NCBI GenBank assembly: GCA_016195145.1
Contig: JACQAF010000024.1
Span: 1-12,452, forward strand
DNA: 12,452 bases
Source of the DNA: Rhodospirillales bacterium
Lineage (GTDB): Bacteria > Pseudomonadota > Alphaproteobacteria > CACIAM-22H2
Reading direction: 5' to 3'
Of this stretch, positions 5,786 to 12,452 are shown in pieces; the stretch's first letter is position 1; each line of letters begins with the position of its first letter. The notes beneath the pieces were generated by a model, which searched no databases, was not told the origin of the DNA, and saw nothing but the letters and a program-made list of their open reading frames with translations. The position numbers and the translations under genes were made by a program.

Positions 5786-6346
5786 ATGCCGTCGATGAAA
5801 TCTTGGATCGTTGTGGCCCTTGCCCTGGCCGCTCCCGCCGCGGCGCAAAGCCCGTCGCCCTATGCCGGCCAGGAAAACCGGGCGATCAAGGCGCTGTCCG
5901 ACGCCGAGATCGAAGATCTCAAGGCCGGCAACGGCGCCGGCTTCGCCAAGACGGCGGAGCTCAATTCCTATCCCGGCCCGGCGCATGTGCTGGAGCTGGC
6001 CGGGCCGCTCGCCCTCGGCCCCGATCAGCGAGCAGCGAGCGAAGCGTTACTGCATCACATGCGCGCCGAGGCGCAAAAGCTGGGTGCGAAAATACTCGAC
6101 GCCGAAGCGGCGCTCGAACGCGCCTTCGCCGGGCGGCGGATCACCCGCGACGAGCTGCGCGCGCGCCTTGCCGCCATCGCCGCGCTGCAGGGCGAGCTGC
6201 GCGCCGCCCATCTCGAAACCCATATCGCGCAGCAGGCGCTGCTGTCGCCCGAGCAGGTCGCCCGCTACGACGTCTTGCGCGGCTATGCCAGCGCCAGTAC
6301 GAGCGCGCCCGCACCGGCCGGCGGCGCACAGCACCGCCAGCACTAG
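5786..6346 (+). CDS. Spy/CpxP-like periplasmic protein
   Basis: This 186-residue exported protein has a signal peptide (residues 1-20, MKSWIVVALALAAPAAA followed by QSPSP). The mature part begins with a conserved-looking block, PYAGQENRAIKALSDAEI (25-42) and GAGFAKTAELNSYPGPAHVL (50-69). A long alpha-helical region follows, containing two LTxxQ-type motifs of the Spy/CpxP/CnrX superfamily: LALGPDQR (75-82) and LLSPEQVARYDVL (152-164). Members of that superfamily act in the periplasm as ATP-independent chaperones or as metal-responsive partners of envelope stress systems. Histidines at HLETH (142-146) and HRQH (183-186) could bind metal, but this is speculative. The tail (about 168-182) is Ala/Ser/Pro-rich and probably disordered. 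The gene has its own putative activator-dependent promoter just after the Crp/Fnr gene. It converges on glnD with 16 bases between the stops and no obvious terminator. Confidence 0.82.
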   Translation: MPSMKSWIVVALALAAPAAAQSPSPYAGQENRAIKALSDAEIEDLKAGNGAGFAKTAELNSYPGPAHVLELAGPLALGPDQRAASEALLHHMRAEAQKLGAKILDAEAALERAFAGRRITRDELRARLAAIAALQGELRAAHLETHIAQQALLSPEQVARYDVLRGYASASTSAPAPAGGAQHRQH

Positions 6347-6362
6347 GCTGTCCGGCGGCGGG

Positions 6363-9218
6363 TTATTCGACCGTCGCGCCGATCCCCGAGAGGGGGCGGC
6401 GGCGCGGGCGGGGGGCCGGCGGCGCGGGCGGGCTATCCTCGTTCGCCGTCTCTTTCGGCGGCGGGGCATCGGGATCGGCGAGGGCGACGAACAGGCGCTC
6501 GCGGATGCGCTTCACCTTGTGGTCGTCCCCGATCTTGTGGCCGAACACGTCCTTCACATAGAACACGTCGACCACCCGCTCGCCATAAGTGGCGATTTTC
6601 GCCGTGGCGATCGACAGGCCGAGATCGGTGATCGCGCTGGTCAGGTCGAAGAGCAGGCCAGTGCGGTCGCGGCCGTTGATCTCGATCAGGGTGTGGGTGC
6701 GCGAGGCCTTGTTGTCGACCAGCACGCGCGGCGGCACGGTGAAAACGCGCGTGCGGCTGGGGATCGCCGGACGCCTGGCCAGCGCCTCGCGCAGCCGGAG
6801 CCGGCCCGACAGCGCCTGCTCGATATGCGCCGACAGGCGGGCGAGGCGCTCCGGCCGGTCGAAGGCGGCGCCCACCCCCTCGCCGACCGTTTCCTGGATG
6901 GCGAAGGTGTCGAGCGCCATGCCGTTGGTCATGGTGAAAATCTGCGCCGCGACGATGTTGGCCCCCGACAGCGCCATCGCCCCGGCGATGCGGCTGAACA
7001 GGCCCGGATGGTCGGCCGTGTAGACGGTGATTTCGGTCACCGCGCGGGCGCGGTCGATGCGCGTATGAATGGTGATCGGCATCGCCGCCGCTTCGCGGAT
7101 AAAGCGGGCGTGGCGCACCTGCGTCGCCGTATCGACCGACAGCCAGTAGGCGGGATAGCCAAGCGAGAAATGATGCGTAAGCTCGGCCGCTTTCCATTCG
7201 CCGAGCTCGGCGCGCAGCGCCGCCTGCACAGCCTCGACCCGCTCCTTGGCGCCCTCGCCGGGCACGACGCCCGACAGCGCTTCCTCGGCGCGGTAATAAA
7301 GCTCGCGCAGCAGCGCCGCCTTCCAGTTGTTCCACACGCTCGGTCCGACGGCGCGGATATCGACCACGGTGAGGCAGAGCAGCAGCCGCAGCCGTTCGGG
7401 CGACTGCACGAGATCGGCGAAAATGCGGATGGTCTGCGGGTCGCCGATGTCGCGCTTGAAGGCGGTATTGGACATGGCGAGATGGTGGCGCACCAGCCAC
7501 GCCACGCTTTCCGTCTCCTCGTCGCTGAGGCCGACGCGCGGACCGAGATGCAGCGCGACTTCCGCCCCCAGCTCCGAATGGTCGCCGCCGCGCCCCTTGG
7601 CGATGTCGTGCAGCAGAACGGCGAGATAAAGCGCCCGGCGCGACTGGACCTTGTGGATGATCTCGGTCGCCAGCGGATGATCGTCCTTGAGCTGCCCCGC
7701 CTCGATGCGCGCGAGGATGCCGATGGCGAAGATGGTGTGCTCGTCGACCGTATACACGTGATACATGTCGTGCTGCATCTGGGCGACGACGCGGCCGAAA
7801 TCGGGCACGAAGCGGCCGAACACGCCGGCCTCGTTCATCCGCCGCAGGGTTCCCTCGGCGTCGCGCCGGTCGGTGAGGATTTCCATGAACAGGCGGTTGG
7901 CCTCGGGATCGGCGCGCAACGCGCCCTTGATGCGCTTCAGGTTCTGGCGGATCAGGCGCAGCGCATGCGGGTGGATGTCGATGTCGTTTTCCTGGCCGAC
8001 GCGGAAGATGCGCAGGAAATTGACCGGATCGTCGGTAAAGGCCGACTCCTTGGCGACCGTCAGGCGGCCGTTCGCGACCGCGAAGCCGGCGATCGATTTC
8101 GAGCGCTTCATGAACGCCGGCAGGCCGAGATTCGACAGGCTGAGGCGCGGCTTTTTCTCCGCCTCGATTTCGAGCGCGGCGCAGAAAATCCGCGTCAGGT
8201 CGCCGACATCCTTGGCGACGAGGAAATAGTGCTTCATGAAGCGCTCGACGCCGCGCGTGCCGCGATGATCGGTATAGCCCATGCGGCGGCCGATCTCGCT
8301 CTGCACGTCGAAGGTCAGGCGGTCTTCCGGCCGGCCGGCGAGATAGTGAAGATGGCAGCGCAGCGCCCACAGGAAATCCTGCGTCTTGGCGAATTTCGCC
8401 ACTTCCTCGGCGGTGAGCACGCCCTTGACCACCAGGTCCTCGACCCGCTCGACCCGGTGAAGATACTTGGCGATCCAGAACAGGGTGTGAAGGTCGCGCA
8501 GGCCCCCCTTGCCCTCCTTGATGTTCGGCTCCAGCACGTAGCGCGAATCGCCCATGCGCTTGTGCCGCTCGTTGCGCTCGGTGAGTTTCGCCCCGACGAA
8601 GGCGCGCTCGTTGCCCTTGACCACGTCGGCGAAAAAGCGGCGGCGGAATTCGGCGAACAGCTTGTCGTCGCCCCACAGATAGCGGCTTTCGAGCAGCGCC
8701 GTGCGGATCGTCATGTCTTCCCTGGCGAGGCGCAGACATTCGTCGAGCGAGCGCGTCGCGTGGCCGACCTTGAGCCCGAGGTCCCACAGCATGTAGAGGA
8801 CAAACTCGACCATCTGCTCGCCGCGCGGCGTCTGCTTGTAGGGGCGCAGGAACAGAAGATCGACATCCGATTGCGGCGCCAGCTCCGCCCGGCCATAGCC
8901 GCCGACCGCGGCGATGGTCAGGCGCTCGGCGCTGGTCGGGTTGGCGACCGGGTAAACATAACGTTCGGCGAAATCGTGGATCAGGCGGATGAGCTGGTCG
9001 ATGAGGAAGCTGTTGGCGCGCACCGTCTCGCTGCCGCTCGCCTCGCCGCGCTCGAATCGGTCGCGGATTTCGGCGCGGCCGTGGGCGAGCGCCGCCTTGA
9101 GCGCCTCGAGCACGCGCGCACGCAGCTTATCGCCCGAGGCGTCGGCCGCCGCCGCGTCGAGCGCGCCGATCAGGGCGCGCCGGTCGATGATCTCGCGCTG
9201 GCTGACGCGTATATCCAT
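6363..9218 (-). CDS. glnD: bifunctional [protein-PII] uridylyltransferase/uridylyl-removing enzyme
   Basis: GlnD senses glutamine and adds UMP to, or removes it from, PII proteins (GlnB/GlnK), setting the state of nitrogen assimilation. The 951 residues show the full domain order. The nucleotidyltransferase motif GGYGRAELAPQSDVD (106-120) holds the metal-binding aspartates. A central helical region follows, including GKGGLRDLH (237-244). The HD phosphohydrolase domain has VDEHT (491-495) and LLHDIAKGRGGDHSELG (535-551). Two C-terminal ACT domains lie at about 728-800 (TEITVYTADHPGLFSRIAGA) and 843-915 (TLIEINGRDRTGLLFDLTSA). All catalytic motifs look intact, so both activities are expected. 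A proline- and arginine-rich tail of about 35 residues follows the last ACT domain. AGAAGGAG (9232-9239) precedes the ATG at an unusually long 13-base spacing. The gene is divergent from the small lipoprotein gene and convergent with the Spy-like gene. Confidence 0.97.
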   Translation of the reverse strand: MDIRVSQREIIDRRALIGALDAAAADASGDKLRARVLEALKAALAHGRAEIRDRFERGEASGSETVRANSFLIDQLIRLIHDFAERYVYPVANPTSAERLTIAAVGGYGRAELAPQSDVDLLFLRPYKQTPRGEQMVEFVLYMLWDLGLKVGHATRSLDECLRLAREDMTIRTALLESRYLWGDDKLFAEFRRRFFADVVKGNERAFVGAKLTERNERHKRMGDSRYVLEPNIKEGKGGLRDLHTLFWIAKYLHRVERVEDLVVKGVLTAEEVAKFAKTQDFLWALRCHLHYLAGRPEDRLTFDVQSEIGRRMGYTDHRGTRGVERFMKHYFLVAKDVGDLTRIFCAALEIEAEKKPRLSLSNLGLPAFMKRSKSIAGFAVANGRLTVAKESAFTDDPVNFLRIFRVGQENDIDIHPHALRLIRQNLKRIKGALRADPEANRLFMEILTDRRDAEGTLRRMNEAGVFGRFVPDFGRVVAQMQHDMYHVYTVDEHTIFAIGILARIEAGQLKDDHPLATEIIHKVQSRRALYLAVLLHDIAKGRGGDHSELGAEVALHLGPRVGLSDEETESVAWLVRHHLAMSNTAFKRDIGDPQTIRIFADLVQSPERLRLLLCLTVVDIRAVGPSVWNNWKAALLRELYYRAEEALSGVVPGEGAKERVEAVQAALRAELGEWKAAELTHHFSLGYPAYWLSVDTATQVRHARFIREAAAMPITIHTRIDRARAVTEITVYTADHPGLFSRIAGAMALSGANIVAAQIFTMTNGMALDTFAIQETVGEGVGAAFDRPERLARLSAHIEQALSGRLRLREALARRPAIPSRTRVFTVPPRVLVDNKASRTHTLIEINGRDRTGLLFDLTSAITDLGLSIATAKIATYGERVVDVFYVKDVFGHKIGDDHKVKRIRERLFVALADPDAPPPKETANEDSPPAPPAPRPRRRPLSGIGATVE

Positions 9219-9231
9219 GCGGGCGGATCCG

Positions 9232-9239
9232 CTCCTTCT
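9232..9239 (-). promoter_or_regulatory. distant ribosome binding site of glnD
   Basis: On the minus strand AGAAGGAG matches the anti-SD well but is separated from the glnD ATG by 13 bases, which include the 10-bp palindrome GCGGATCCGC (9223-9232). No alternative in-frame start at better spacing is visible, since the next codons are MDIRVSQREI. Confidence 0.5.
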
Positions 9240-9255
9240 GGGGCCTCGCGTTCAC

Positions 9256-9261
9256 TATAAT
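9256..9261 (+). promoter_or_regulatory. consensus -10 in the glnD/lipoprotein divergent region
   Basis: A perfect TATAAT on the plus strand would start transcription of the lipoprotein gene near 9268, giving a leader of about 63 bases. The overlapping minus-strand TATAGT (9259 down to 9254) could serve glnD with a leader of about 30 bases. Neither direction has a recognisable -35 at 16-18 bases, so activity may depend on a regulator or an alternative spacing. Confidence 0.5.
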
Positions 9262-9330
9262 GTAGGCGCCTTGCCGGGGGCGTGGAGAATCTTCGCCGTC
9301 GATCCAGATCGTGGAATGCCTCGAACGCCC

Positions 9331-9849
9331 ATGAACCGCCTGAGAATCCTCGCCGTTCTGCTGCTTCCCGGCCTCCTCCCCGCCTGCGCCGACGCGCCCG
9401 CCGCCCCCCGGCCCAGCCTGTCGGCGGGGTTCGTCGTCGCCGAGCAGGGCATCGAGATCCGGGCGCGCGATCCGCTGCCCTTGCGCCGGGCAGCGCTGAT
9501 CCTGCCGGGCGGCGCGAGCGTGCCGGCGCACGAAATCGCCAGCACGCGCCCGCCCCCGCCCGAGACGTCGCGCCCCGAGCAGCCAGGAGTAAGCATCGAA
9601 GGCAGCGGCGGCAGCCGCAGCGGCACCGATACGGCCATTGTCCTGTCGCTGCCGGTCGATCTCGGCGTGCTGGGGCGCGAGCGCCGCGCATCCGGGCGGC
9701 TGATCGAAAGCCGGGCCCGCATCGACGTGCCCGATCCTGCCGCCTATCGCCGCGACTGGTCGGGGGCGATTCTGCGCCTGACTTTCGGCGATCCGCCGGG
9801 CGAGGTGCGAACGGTAGACTTCCCCGCCCCCGATCCGCGCGGCGAGTAA
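9331..9849 (+). CDS. small predicted lipoprotein, family not recognised
   Basis: The 172-residue product begins MNRLRILAVLLLPGLLPAC, a lipoprotein signal peptide with lipobox LPAC, so Cys19 is the probable lipidated residue. I do not recognise the rest. The mature chain has a possible short beta-rich segment (about 33-60: FVVAEQGIEIRARDPLPLRR), then a Pro/Gly/Ser-rich linker (about 72-100), then a second segment with TAIVLSLPVDLGVLG (101-115) and a C-terminal WSGAILRLTFGDPPGEVRTV (143-162). An alternative ATG at 9316 would add five residues (MPRTP) and has GTGGA just before it; I prefer 9331 because the signal peptide starts cleanly there. The gene is divergent from glnD and ends 6 bases from the mutS stop. 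Strong codon bias and the lipobox make it a real gene, but its function is unknown. Confidence 0.72.
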   Translation: MNRLRILAVLLLPGLLPACADAPAAPRPSLSAGFVVAEQGIEIRARDPLPLRRAALILPGGASVPAHEIASTRPPPPETSRPEQPGVSIEGSGGSRSGTDTAIVLSLPVDLGVLGRERRASGRLIESRARIDVPDPAAYRRDWSGAILRLTFGDPPGEVRTVDFPAPDPRGE

Positions 9850-9855
9850 GCCGGC

Positions 9856-12452
9856 CTATTTCCCGGCCAGCAGCCCGCGCAGCCGGTAAAGCGCCTCGAG
9901 CGCGGCCTTGGGGCTGAGTTCGTCGGGATTGAGCGCCCGCAGCGCCGCCTCGGCCGCCGACGCTTCGCCCCGCCCCGGCGATCCGCCCTTCGGGCGTGCG
10001 GCCGAGAAGAGCGGCAGGTCGTCGGCGAGCTTCGCCACCGTTTCCGCCTCGCCGCTTTTTTCCAGCGCCGCCAGCACCTCTTCGGCGCGCGCGATCACCG
10101 CCGCCGGCAGGCCGGCGAGCTGCGCCACATGGATGCCGTAGGAACGGTCGGCCGCGCCCGGCGCGACCTCGTGCAGGAAAACCACATCGCCCTGCCATTC
10201 CTTCACCCGCATGGTGTGGCAGGACAGCCCCGGCAGCTTGGCGGCGAGCGCGGTCAGCTCGTGATAATGGGTGGCGAACAAGGCGCGGCAGCGATTGACC
10301 GCGTGCAGATGCTCGATCGTCGCCCAGGCAATCGACAGGCCGTCATAGGTCGCCGTGCCGCGCCCGATCTCGTCGAGGATGACGAGGGCGCGCGGACCCG
10401 CCTGGTTGAGGATCGCCGCCGTCTCGACCATTTCGACCATGAAGGTCGAGCGGCCGCGGGCGAGATCGTCGGCCGCCCCCACCCGGCTGAACAGCCGATC
10501 GACGACGCCGATGCGTGCCGCCGCCGCCGGCACATAGGCCCCCATCTGCGCGAGGATGGCGATCAGCGCGTTCTGGCGCAGGAACGTGGACTTGCCCGCC
10601 ATGTTGGGGCCGGTCAGCAGCCAGATGCGCGACGCCGCGTCGTCCCCGGCGGCGAGATGGCAATCATTGGCGACGAAAGCGGCGGCGCCGCGCTCGGCGA
10701 GCGCTGCCTCGACCACCGGATGCCGCCCACCCTCGACCGCGAAGACAAAACTTTCGTCGACGACCGGCCGGCAATGGCGCCGCTCGACCGCGAGTTCGGC
10801 CAGCGCCGCCGCCACGTCGAGCGCCGCAATCGCCGCGGCGGCGCGGGCGATTTCCACGGCCCGCGCCGTCACCACGCCGGCAAGATCGGCGAAGAGCTCC
10901 AGCTCCAGCGCCAGCGCCTTGTCGGCCGCCGACATGATGCTGGTCTCCAGCTCGCCGAGCTCGACCGTGGAAAATCGCATGGCGCCCGCCATGGTCTGGC
11001 GATGGATGAATGGCGACGGCCCGTCGCCGGCGGTTTTCAGCTTGTCGGCGTGGGTCGCCGTCACCTCGATGTAATAGCCGAGGACGTTGTTGTGCCGGAT
11101 CTTGAGGCCGGGCACCCTGGTTACTTCGGCATAGCGCGCCTGCAGCGCCGCGATCAGCCGCCGGCTTTCGTCGCGCAATCCGCGCAGCTCATCGAGCTTC
11201 GCCGAATAGCCGGCGGCGACGAAGCCGCCGTCGCGCGCGTCGAGCGGCAGATCGGGCCCCAGCGCCCGCCGGAACCGCTCGACCAACACGCCGTGCTCGC
11301 CGAGATCGCGCAGCGCCGCCGCGATCCCGGCCGGCGCCGGGGCGAGGCTGTTCTCGGCCAACGCGGCCTTGAGCGCCGGCACCGCGTGAAGCGCATCGCG
11401 CAACGCGGCGAGGTCGCGCGGGCCGCCGCGTCCGAGCGCCAGGCGAGACAGCGCGCGTTCCATATCGGCCACCCCCTTGAGCAGATCGCGCGTCTTGTCG
11501 CGCCGCCGGGCGTCGCGGGCGAAAAAATCGACCATGTCGAGCCGGTCGCCGATTGCCGCCGGATCGGTGAGCGGAGCGGCGAGGCGCGCGCTTAAGAGCC
11601 GCGCGCCGGCGCCGGTGAGCGTGCGATCGATGGCGGCGAGCAGCGAGCCGCGACGCTCGCCGACGAGCGTCTGGTCGAGCTCGAGATTGCGCCGCGTCGC
11701 CGGATCGATTTCGAGCGCGCCGGTCGCGGCGAGGCGCTGCAGCGGGCCGAGGCGCGGCAACCGGCCTTTCTGCGTCAGTTCGACATAATCGACCAGCGCC
11801 CCGGCGGCGGCGAGTTCGGGCCGCCCGAAGGCGCCGAAGGCATCGAGCGCCTTGACGCCGTAAAGCGTCTCCAGCCGGCGGCGGCCGTTATCGCTGTCGA
11901 AGCGCGGGCCGGGCAGGGGCGACAGCGCCGTCTTCCACTCGGCGAGCGCGGCGGAAAGATCGGCGCGCGCAACCAGCCGCTCGGGCACGAGAAGCTCGCC
12001 CGGCGCAATGCGCGCCAGCGCCGCGCCGAGATGCTTCGCCTCGACCGGCTGAAGGACGAAATCGCCGGTCGAGACGTCGGCCCAGGCGAGGCCGAGCGCC
12101 CCTTGCGCCTCGGCAAGCGCCGCGAGGTAGTTGTGCCGGCGCGCATCGAGCAGCGAATCCTCGGTCAGCGTGCCCGGGGTAATGACCCGCACCACCTCGC
12201 GCCGCACCACCGTCTTCGCCCCGCGCTTTTTCGCCGACGCCGGGTCCTCGGTCTGCTCGCACACCGCGACGCGATGGCCGGCCGTGATCAGGCGGTGCAG
12301 ATAATCCTCGGAGCGCTCGACCGGCACGCCGCACATCGGGATGTCGTCGCCGGCGTGCTTGCCGCGCTTGGTGAGCACGATGCCGAGCGCGCGCGAGGCG
12401 ATCTCGGCATCCTCGAAGAACAGCTCGTAGAAATCGCCCATTCGGTAGAACA
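9856..12452 (-). CDS. mutS: DNA mismatch repair ATPase MutS, 5' end cut off by window edge
   Basis: MutS recognises mismatches and small loops and recruits MutL. The frame runs through the right edge. About 864 residues are visible, and the true start lies an estimated 20-40 codons outside, since the mismatch-reading motif FYRMGDFYELF (Phe-x-Glu at FYE) is at the very edge. Counting from the Met at 12441, the connector and core/lever domains cover roughly 100-560, with GYYIEVT at 455-461. The ATPase has Walker A GPNMAGKST (611-619), the STFMVEM segment (665-671), Walker B VILDEIGRG (687-695) and ATHYHEL (723-729). Near the C-terminus DDLPLF (807-812) resembles a beta-clamp binding motif. The last 26 residues (ALRALNPDELSPKAALEALY and on) match the MutS tetramerisation tail. 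All key motifs are intact. It is a MutS1-type protein. Confidence 0.97.
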   Translation of the reverse strand, partial: FYRMGDFYELFFEDAEIASRALGIVLTKRGKHAGDDIPMCGVPVERSEDYLHRLITAGHRVAVCEQTEDPASAKKRGAKTVVRREVVRVITPGTLTEDSLLDARRHNYLAALAEAQGALGLAWADVSTGDFVLQPVEAKHLGAALARIAPGELLVPERLVARADLSAALAEWKTALSPLPGPRFDSDNGRRRLETLYGVKALDAFGAFGRPELAAAGALVDYVELTQKGRLPRLGPLQRLAATGALEIDPATRRNLELDQTLVGERRGSLLAAIDRTLTGAGARLLSARLAAPLTDPAAIGDRLDMVDFFARDARRRDKTRDLLKGVADMERALSRLALGRGGPRDLAALRDALHAVPALKAALAENSLAPAPAGIAAALRDLGEHGVLVERFRRALGPDLPLDARDGGFVAAGYSAKLDELRGLRDESRRLIAALQARYAEVTRVPGLKIRHNNVLGYYIEVTATHADKLKTAGDGPSPFIHRQTMAGAMRFSTVELGELETSIMSAADKALALELELFADLAGVVTARAVEIARAAAAIAALDVAAALAELAVERRHCRPVVDESFVFAVEGGRHPVVEAALAERGAAAFVANDCHLAAGDDAASRIWLLTGPNMAGKSTFLRQNALIAILAQMGAYVPAAAARIGVVDRLFSRVGAADDLARGRSTFMVEMVETAAILNQAGPRALVILDEIGRGTATYDGLSIAWATIEHLHAVNRCRALFATHYHELTALAAKLPGLSCHTMRVKEWQGDVVFLHEVAPGAADRSYGIHVAQLAGLPAAVIARAEEVLAALEKSGEAETVAKLADDLPLFSAARPKGGSPGRGEASAAEAALRALNPDELSPKAALEALYRLRGLLAGK

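Noticed and set aside
6334..6358. Imperfect hairpin at the spy/glnD convergent junction (CCGCC-AGC with GCT-gtcc-GGCGG)
   Set aside because: It is a short, bulged stem with no U-tract in either direction, and such pairings are common in GC-rich DNA. Not strong enough to call a terminator.
5811..9260. Plus-strand open frame of about 1149 codons antisense to glnD
   Set aside because: Its codons are exactly opposite the glnD codons, so stops would appear only where glnD uses TTA, CTA or TCA. These are rare in high-GC genomes, so the frame is open as a by-product of codon bias. The predicted protein is Arg/His/Asp-rich with no domain.
9850..9867. GCCGG/CCGGC hairpin over the mutS stop
   Set aside because: It is only a 5-bp stem without a U-tract and overlaps coding sequence, so it is indistinguishable from chance.

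Overview
The window is high-GC DNA with an alphaproteobacterial gene order, probably from a Rhodospirillales-like organism; this is inferred from gene content and GC, not from a search. On the minus strand it carries mutS (start cut off at the right edge), glnD, murJ and trpS, a set of housekeeping genes that I recall as adjacent in many alphaproteobacteria. Further left, also on the minus strand, lies a three-gene membrane/periplasm cluster: two tandem TauE/SafE-type anion exporter paralogues and the beginning of a TIGR02186-family exported protein that runs off the left edge.

Two small plus-strand insertions interrupt the housekeeping series. Between glnD and murJ is a compact cassette of a Crp/Fnr-family regulator and a Spy/CpxP-like periplasmic protein with a signal peptide and two LTxxQ-type motifs. 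Between mutS and glnD is a small predicted lipoprotein that I do not recognise. It shares a divergent upstream region with glnD and converges on mutS with only 6 bases between the stop codons.

The most informative regulatory signal is in the crp-spy cassette. A perfect 14-bp palindrome (TGAT-N4-ATCA core) overlaps the stop codon of the regulator gene. A -10-like TAGGAT lies exactly where a class II Fnr/Crp-activated promoter would put it (operator centre at -41.5), followed by a short leader and a strong GAGGAGG ribosome binding site for the Spy-like gene. This suggests that the regulator directly controls its neighbour. The signal sensed is unknown, because the protein lacks an Fnr-type cysteine cluster.

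Other points of interest: a 93-bp stretch of complete nucleotide identity between the two TauE genes inside otherwise diverged sequence (a possible gene-conversion tract); a nested hairpin in the murJ-trpS spacer that pairs the purine-rich tract; and a cluster of inverted repeats around TTGCGCC upstream of the tauE genes. Most of the window is conventional chromosomal backbone. I see no mobile element, CRISPR array, tRNA or rRNA. No gene-free stretch exceeds 300 bases; the longest is 225 bases (2195-2419).
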